Assembly: GCA_945956935.1 (NCBI GenBank)
Contig: CAMFJD010000006.1
Span: 1 to 64,000 of the forward strand
DNA from: an uncultured Bacillota bacterium
GTDB lineage: Bacteria; Bacillota_I; Bacilli_A; Culicoidibacterales; ZOR0006
DNA: 64,000 bases
Direction: 5' to 3'
The number at the start of each line of letters is the position of its first letter. The stretch's first letter is position 1. The position numbers and the translations under genes were made by a program. Shown here one piece after another: positions 59,004 to 64,000 of this stretch. Under the pieces are notes generated by a model. The model made no database searches. It was not told where the DNA came from and worked only from the letters and a program-made list of their open reading frames with translations.

Positions 59004-60298
59004 TTAGTCGTTACACACGTGAAGAAATGGCCAAAATATGGAGTGATGAAAATCGTTACCAAGCATGGTTAGAAGTTGAAATTTTAGCAGCGGAAGCTTT
59101 CTCAGAAATGGGTGAAATTCCAACTGAAGATGTAAAAGCATTACGTGAAAATGCACGTTTTGATATTGAGCGTATTTTAGAAATAGAAGAAGAAACGCGT
59201 CATGATGTAGTTGCTTTTACTCGTGCAGTCAGTGAATCATTAGGCGAAGAAAAGAAATGGGTACATTATGGATTAACTTCAACGGATGTTGTTGATACGG
59301 CATACGGATACCTATATAAACAAGCAAATCAAATTTTACAAGCAGATCTTGAAGCATTATTAACAGTATTAGGACGTCGAGCAAAAGAACATAAATATAC
59401 GGTTATGATGGGTCGTACTCATGGTGTACATGCTGAACCAACAACATTTGGTTTGAAATTAGCGCTGTGGTATGACGAAATCCGTCGTCAAATTGCACGT
59501 TTTGAATTAGCAAGTCAAGATATTGAAGTAGGAAAAATTAGTGGAGCAGTCGGAACTTTTGCCAATACACCACCATTTGTTGAAGAATACGTATGTGAAC
59601 AATTGGGAATTCAAAATGCAAATATTTCAACACAAACATTACAACGTGATCGTCATGCATTCTATATGGCAACACTGGCAGGAATTGCAACAACATTAGA
59701 AAAAATGGCTGTTGAAATTCGTCATTTACAACGTAGTGAAGTTCGTGAAGTTGAAGAATATTTTGCAAAAGGACAAAAAGGTTCGAGTGCAATGCCGCAT
59801 AAACGAAACCCGATCGGTTCTGAAAACATTACAGGGTGTGCACGTGTTATTCGCGGGTATATGGTAACAGCGTATGAAAATGTACCATTGTGGCACGAAC
59901 GTGATATTTCACATTCAGCAGCAGAGCGTATTATTGTACCTGACGCAACGATCTTACTTGATTATATGTTAGGTCGTTTTACACGTATTGTTGATCAATT
60001 AACAGTATTTGAAGATAATATGCGTCAAAACATGGATAAAACGTTAGGATTAATTTTCTCACAACGTGTCATGTTAACGCTTATTGATTCTGGATGGGCA
60101 CGTGAACGTGCGTACGATACGGTACAGCCATTAGCTATGCAAGCATGGGAATCTCAAGTTCCATTCCAATCACTCGTTGAAGGGAATGCTGATATTGTAT
60201 CAACATTAACAGTAGAACAAATCGCTGATTGTTTTAATCCGCAGTACCATATTAAAAATGTGGATGCTATCTTCAACCGTTTAGGTTTAGGAGAATAA
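59000..60298 (+). CDS. purB: Adenylosuccinate lyase
   Basis: 432 residues. The fumarase/aspartase superfamily signature is [25 protein letters not shown] and TSTDVVDTA are also present. It acts twice in purine synthesis, releasing fumarate from SAICAR and from adenylosuccinate. It overlaps purK by 4 bases (ATGA) with GGAGG upstream. It ends the purEKB unit; a separate riboswitch follows for purL. Confidence 0.98.
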   Translation: MISRYTREEMAKIWSDENRYQAWLEVEILAAEAFSEMGEIPTEDVKALRENARFDIERILEIEEETRHDVVAFTRAVSESLGEEKKWVHYGLTSTDVVDTAYGYLYKQANQILQADLEALLTVLGRRAKEHKYTVMMGRTHGVHAEPTTFGLKLALWYDEIRRQIARFELASQDIEVGKISGAVGTFANTPPFVEEYVCEQLGIQNANISTQTLQRDRHAFYMATLAGIATTLEKMAVEIRHLQRSEVREVEEYFAKGQKGSSAMPHKRNPIGSENITGCARVIRGYMVTAYENVPLWHERDISHSAAERIIVPDATILLDYMLGRFTRIVDQLTVFEDNMRQNMDKTLGLIFSQRVMLTLIDSGWARERAYDTVQPLAMQAWESQVPFQSLVEGNADIVSTLTVEQIADCFNPQYHIKNVDAIFNRLGLGE

Positions 60299-60317
60299 TA
60301 CTATCTTATATATACGA

Positions 60318-60385
60318 CTACATATATCTTCAGAAATTGGTCTGAAAGTCTCTACCCCCACGCCGTAAACAAGGGGACTATGTAG
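60318..60385 (+). promoter_or_regulatory. Guanine riboswitch before purL
   Basis: P1 is CTACATA/TATGTAG (60318-24 with 60379-85), P2 TTCAG/CTGAA, P3 CCCC/GGGG with CCGTAAA in L3, and the junction has GTCTCTACC where GTTTCTACC is usual (one substitution). C60378 is the ligand-pairing base. A strong terminator follows at 60448-60473. Confidence 0.93.
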
Positions 60386-60447
60386 AAGTGTTTTTCGTAC
60401 ACGCAAAAATGATGTTTTTGGGTGTAAAAAGAGTACTTCTGCAAGAG

Positions 60448-60473
60448 AAAGCGACCATTTGGTCGCTTTTTTG
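60448..60473 (+). terminator. Terminator of the purL riboswitch
   Basis: AAAGCGACC pairs with GGTCGCTTT across ATTT, then T-run. The intervening TAGAAGT...ACTTCTG (60383-60441) can pair and overlaps P1, fitting an antiterminator. Confidence 0.92.
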
Positions 60474-60497
60474 TTTAACTTAAGGAGGAACGAACTT

Positions 60498-63400
60498 ATG
60501 CGTACGACACGCTTATTTGTAGAAAAAAAATCCGGATATGATACGCAAGCACAAGCGTTAAAACATGACTTGCAAACATTTTTACAGGTACCGATTACGA
60601 ATGTCCGCTTGTATGTGATTTACGATATTCAACATATTTCAGAAACATTATTAGCAACAGCTAAAGCAAGTGTGTTTGCTGAAGCAGTAACAGATACAAT
60701 TTCAGAAACAGTTGATACAACAGGTTACTTTGCCTTTGCACAAGAATTACTACCTGGACAATTTGATCAACGTGCTGATAGTTCGATGCAATGTTTACGC
60801 TTAATTGAAGCGACAACACAAGCAAAAGTAACATGTGGCCAACTCGTATTAATCGAAGGTGAGTTAACAAAACAACAACAAAGTGCAATTCAAGCATATT
60901 GTATCAATCCAATTGAATCACAATTGAAAGATTGGGAAGCACCAATTCAAGAGCAAGCACAACCAACAATTGAAGCAGTCCCGACATTAGCAGGATTTAT
61001 TGATGCAAATGAGCAACAACTCCAAGAAGTATTAGCACAGTACCAATTAGCAATGACTTTTGCAGATTTATTACATGTTCAAGCATATTTTCGAAGTGAA
61101 AAACGTAATCCGACTGAAACAGAATTAAAAGTACTTGATACATATTGGTCAGATCATTGTCGCCATACAACATTTGAAACACATATCACAAATGTTACAA
61201 TCGCAGAAACTGCGATGATGGATGCGGTAAAAGCAGCATATGAGCAGTATACGGAACTACGTACAACAGTACACAATAATAAAAAACCAATGTCATTAAT
61301 GGACATGGCAACAATTGTCATGAAACACCAACGTCAAACAGGACAATTAGCAGATCTTGAAGTTTCAAGTGAAATAAATGCATGTAGTATTTTCGTTGAT
61401 GTTGATATTAATGGTGAAAATGAGCCATGGCTCGTAATGTTTAAAAATGAAACACACAATCATCCAACTGAGATTGAACCTTTTGGTGGAGCATCGACAT
61501 GTATTGGTGGAGCTATTCGTGATCCACTATCAGGACGTTCGTATGTATACCAAGCAATGAGAATTACTGGAGCTGGGGATATTACCAAACCGCTATCAGA
61601 AACATTAGCAGGTAAATTACCACAGCGTACAATCTCTAAGACGGCAGCACATGGTTATTCATCATACGGGAATCAAATCGGATTAGCAACAACATATGTG
61701 AAAGAAATTTTTCATGAAGGTTATGTAGCGAAACGCATGGAAGTTGGAGCAGTTGTAGGAGCAGCACCAGCAAGTCATGTCCAGCGTTTAGAACCGATAG
61801 CTGGTGATGTTATCTTAATGTTTGGTGGACGTACCGGACGCGATGGTGTCGGTGGGGCAACTGGTTCGTCAAAAGTACACACAACAGAATCATTAACTGT
61901 TGCAAGTAGTGAAGTACAAAAAGGAAATGCACCAGAAGAACGTAAAATCCAACGATTATTCAGAAATCCTGAAGTTACGCGCTTAATCAAAAAAGCAAAT
62001 GATTTCGGAGCAGGTGGAGTAAGTGTTGCAATAGGGGAATTAGCAGACGGATTAATTATTGATTTAGATAAAGTCCCTACGAAATATAGTGGATTAAATG
62101 GAAGTGAATTAGCAATTTCAGAGTCTCAAGAACGTATGGCAGTTGTTGTTTCACCAAGTGATGTTGAAACATTTATGCAAGCTTGTGCTATCGAAAACCT
62201 TGAAGTAGTTCAAGTTGCTACAGTGACTGATCAAGCACGTTTAGTGATGCATTGGCAAGGTCAAACATTAGTTGATATGAGTCGTGAATTTTTAGATACA
62301 AATGGTGCACACCAAGAAACAACAATTGAAGTAACAGCCATTGATGAAACAGTTTCACCATTTACATCACAATTTGATGGATCACTGACAAAGAATGTAC
62401 AAGCAAGCCTACAGGCATTAAATAGTGCCAGCCAACAGGGTATGGTTGAAATGTTTGATTCAACGATTGGAGCATCGACAGTTCTATTGCCATATGGTGG
62501 AAAATACCAGTTAACTGAAGCAGAGTGTAGCGTGCAAAAAATTCCAACATTACAGGAAACAACAACAGCGACGTTATTAGCACATGGGTTTGATCCAGTT
62601 GTTTCACAGTGGTCGCCATTTCATGGTGCGAGTTATGCAGTTGTAGAAGCTGTGAGTCGACTTGTTGCAACAGGTGGTGAGTGGCGTCAAACTCGTTTCT
62701 CATTTCAAGAATATTTTGAACGTCTGAACAATGATCCAAAACGTTTTGGAAAACCTTTTGCAGCTTTACTTGGAGCAGTACAAGCACAAATGGCATTTAA
62801 ATTACCAGCTATTGGTGGAAAAGACAGCATGAGTGGAAGCTTCGAAGATTTAGATGTACCACCAACTTTAATTGCATTTGGTTTAACGACAGGGAAAACA
62901 ACAGCGATGATGTCACCTGAATTTAAATCAGACAATGAATATATTTATTATATCAAACATGAGCGTCAAGCGGATGAGACACCAAACTATGAACAATTGA
63001 AGTCGAATTTTGATTTTGTTGCAAAATTAATTCAAATGCAAGCAGTGAGTGCTGTAGCAAGTGTTAAAACAGAAGGATTATTTCCAACATTGGCAAAAAT
63101 GACATTTGGAAATAAAATTGGGATGACAATTCAAACGACTGCAGATTTATTTACACGTGAATTTGGAAGTTTTATTGTTGTTAGTGAAACACCATTAACA
63201 GATAAACGTTGTCAATTATTAGGTCGCACAGGTGGAAACGATATTATTATTAATGAACACACATTTGCTATTGAAACACTGATTGAATGGTGGCAAGCAC
63301 CATTCAATCCAATTTACCCATTAGTAAGTGAACAAACGGAACTTGTGAAACCAACTCAACAATTATACACAGGAGCAACATTCCTAAAAGCAACTGAATC

Positions 63401-64000
63401 AGTGAAACCACATGTCTGCTTACCTGTTTTCTATGGAACAAACTGTGAATATGATAGTCAATACGCATTCACAAAAGCTGGAGCAACAACACAACAAGTT
63501 GTTATTGCTAATCAAACACCCGAACAATTACAAGCGGCGATTGCTCAATTTGCGGATGAAATTCGCCGTTCACAAATTTTAATGTTATCGGGTGGATTCT
63601 CGGCAGGAGATGAACCAGATGGTAGTGGAAAATACATTGCCACTGTATTACAAAATTTAGAAGTTGCTCAAGCAATCGAAGATTTATTACAACGCGATGG
63701 GTTAGTACTAGGTATCTGTAATGGATTCCAAGCGTTAATTAAATCAGGATTATTACCACATGGTAAAGCACAATTAGTACAGTCAAGTGATCCAACACTA
63801 TTCCGTAATGATAGTAACCGTCATGTTGCGAAAATGGTACGCACACGCGTTACATCAACGAAATCGCCTTGGTTACAACAATGTGAATCAGGAGCAATTC
63901 ATGATATTGCAATTTCTCATGGTGAAGGGAAATTTGTGGCTGATGAAACGACAATTGCACAGTTGTTTGCTAATGGTCAAGTCGCAACACAGTACGTTGA
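60498..64000 (+). CDS. purL: Phosphoribosylformylglycinamidine synthase, single-chain form (3' end outside window)
   Basis: At least 1167 residues, still open at the window end. The N-terminal PurS-like part (FVEKKSGYDTQAQALKHDL) is followed by the linker with TYWSDHCRHTTFE, the two AIRS-like halves (FKNETHNHPTEIEPFGGA; IGGKDSMSG) and a C-terminal class I glutamine amidotransferase with GICNGFQAL and HGEGKF. So PurS, PurL and PurQ functions are in one chain, as in streptococcal and clostridial enzymes rather than Bacillus. It makes FGAM from FGAR, glutamine and ATP. AAGGAGG precedes the ATG. By comparison with the family about 70 residues are missing. Confidence 0.97.
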   Translation, partial: MRTTRLFVEKKSGYDTQAQALKHDLQTFLQVPITNVRLYVIYDIQHISETLLATAKASVFAEAVTDTISETVDTTGYFAFAQELLPGQFDQRADSSMQCLRLIEATTQAKVTCGQLVLIEGELTKQQQSAIQAYCINPIESQLKDWEAPIQEQAQPTIEAVPTLAGFIDANEQQLQEVLAQYQLAMTFADLLHVQAYFRSEKRNPTETELKVLDTYWSDHCRHTTFETHITNVTIAETAMMDAVKAAYEQYTELRTTVHNNKKPMSLMDMATIVMKHQRQTGQLADLEVSSEINACSIFVDVDINGENEPWLVMFKNETHNHPTEIEPFGGASTCIGGAIRDPLSGRSYVYQAMRITGAGDITKPLSETLAGKLPQRTISKTAAHGYSSYGNQIGLATTYVKEIFHEGYVAKRMEVGAVVGAAPASHVQRLEPIAGDVILMFGGRTGRDGVGGATGSSKVHTTESLTVASSEVQKGNAPEERKIQRLFRNPEVTRLIKKANDFGAGGVSVAIGELADGLIIDLDKVPTKYSGLNGSELAISESQERMAVVVSPSDVETFMQACAIENLEVVQVATVTDQARLVMHWQGQTLVDMSREFLDTNGAHQETTIEVTAIDETVSPFTSQFDGSLTKNVQASLQALNSASQQGMVEMFDSTIGASTVLLPYGGKYQLTEAECSVQKIPTLQETTTATLLAHGFDPVVSQWSPFHGASYAVVEAVSRLVATGGEWRQTRFSFQEYFERLNNDPKRFGKPFAALLGAVQAQMAFKLPAIGGKDSMSGSFEDLDVPPTLIAFGLTTGKTTAMMSPEFKSDNEYIYYIKHERQADETPNYEQLKSNFDFVAKLIQMQAVSAVASVKTEGLFPTLAKMTFGNKIGMTIQTTADLFTREFGSFIVVSETPLTDKRCQLLGRTGGNDIIINEHTFAIETLIEWWQAPFNPIYPLVSEQTELVKPTQQLYTGATFLKATESVKPHVCLPVFYGTNCEYDSQYAFTKAGATTQQVVIANQTPEQLQAAIAQFADEIRRSQILMLSGGFSAGDEPDGSGKYIATVLQNLEVAQAIEDLLQRDGLVLGICNGFQALIKSGLLPHGKAQLVQSSDPTLFRNDSNRHVAKMVRTRVTSTKSPWLQQCESGAIHDIAISHGEGKFVADETTIAQLFANGQVATQYV

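Noticed and set aside
62362-62796. 144-codon minus-strand frame inside purL
   Set aside because: It lies opposite the conserved purL core and is Leu/His/Gln-rich, as expected for a shadow of AT-rich coding sequence.

Overview
The window is AT-rich chromosomal DNA from a low-GC Gram-positive bacterium (Bacillota). The evidence is the gene content and order: murG-murB-divIB-ftsA-ftsZ, sepF-ylmG-ylmH-divIVA-ileS with a T-box, sufC-D-S-U-B, a PyrK/PyrD type 1B dihydroorotate dehydrogenase, purine riboswitches, and AGGAGG ribosome binding sites. Start codons are ATG with some TTG and GTG, and TGA is used as a stop. I cannot name the species. The single-chain PurL resembles the streptococcal/clostridial form, and the large secreted chitinase suggests a chitin-rich or arthropod-associated habitat; that habitat is inference.

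Layout. 1-614: a tRNA array (Glu partial, Val, Thr, Lys, Leu, Thr, Lys) with an exact Thr-Lys duplication. 805-4270: an FtsX/MacB-type ABC exporter plus a membrane-anchored amidase, convergent with a sensor kinase/response regulator pair (4391-6379). The exporter promoter and the regulator's own promoter carry matching TTTAAG-N5-TTTAAG-like repeats exactly 10 bp from the -10. 6545-6826: a small unknown gene. 6949-10736: a C30-type carotenoid operon (two CrtN-like enzymes and CrtM). 10852-16133: cell wall and division genes murG to ftsZ. 16400-19721: proline synthesis (proC divergent from proBA). 19837-20115: a doubtful small membrane ORF. 20306-29892: a complete de novo UMP operon pyrB-pyrC-carA-carB-pyrK-pyrD-pyrF-pyrE. 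30132-35170: sepF, ylmG, ylmH, divIVA and ileS; the ileS T-box begins inside the divIVA coding sequence. 35525-36347: a decayed MFS transporter. 36461-40340: a secreted protein of unknown function, a VanZ-like protein, MgtE and a small membrane protein. 40592-44662: a 1356-residue chitinase with two GH18 domains. 44989-46418: PrsA-like foldase and HIT hydrolase on the minus strand. 46549-51554: the SUF iron-sulfur operon. 51989-56933: one-carbon/folate genes (an SGNH hydrolase fused to 5-formyl-THF cyclo-ligase, fhs, folD) with a Cys-less EIIB-like protein. 57221-64000: purE-purK-purB and purL, the last running off the end.

How the parts work together. Three purine riboswitches of the guanine type (C at the ligand-pairing position) precede fhs, purE and purL, so purine status probably controls both the purine enzymes and the formyl-THF supply. 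The purE leader also encodes a 22-codon ORF with an excellent ribosome binding site running into a terminator-like hairpin, which looks like a second layer of control. The division genes are split: the proline and pyrimidine genes sit between ftsZ and sepF, which are adjacent or near-adjacent in many relatives.

Most interesting items: the divIVA/T-box overlap, the SGNH-cyclo-ligase fusion, the composite purE leader, the paired regulator sites around the ABC-amidase/two-component module, the variant fhs riboswitch, and the Cys-less EIIB-like protein. No CRISPR array, intact insertion sequence, prophage or rRNA gene was seen.
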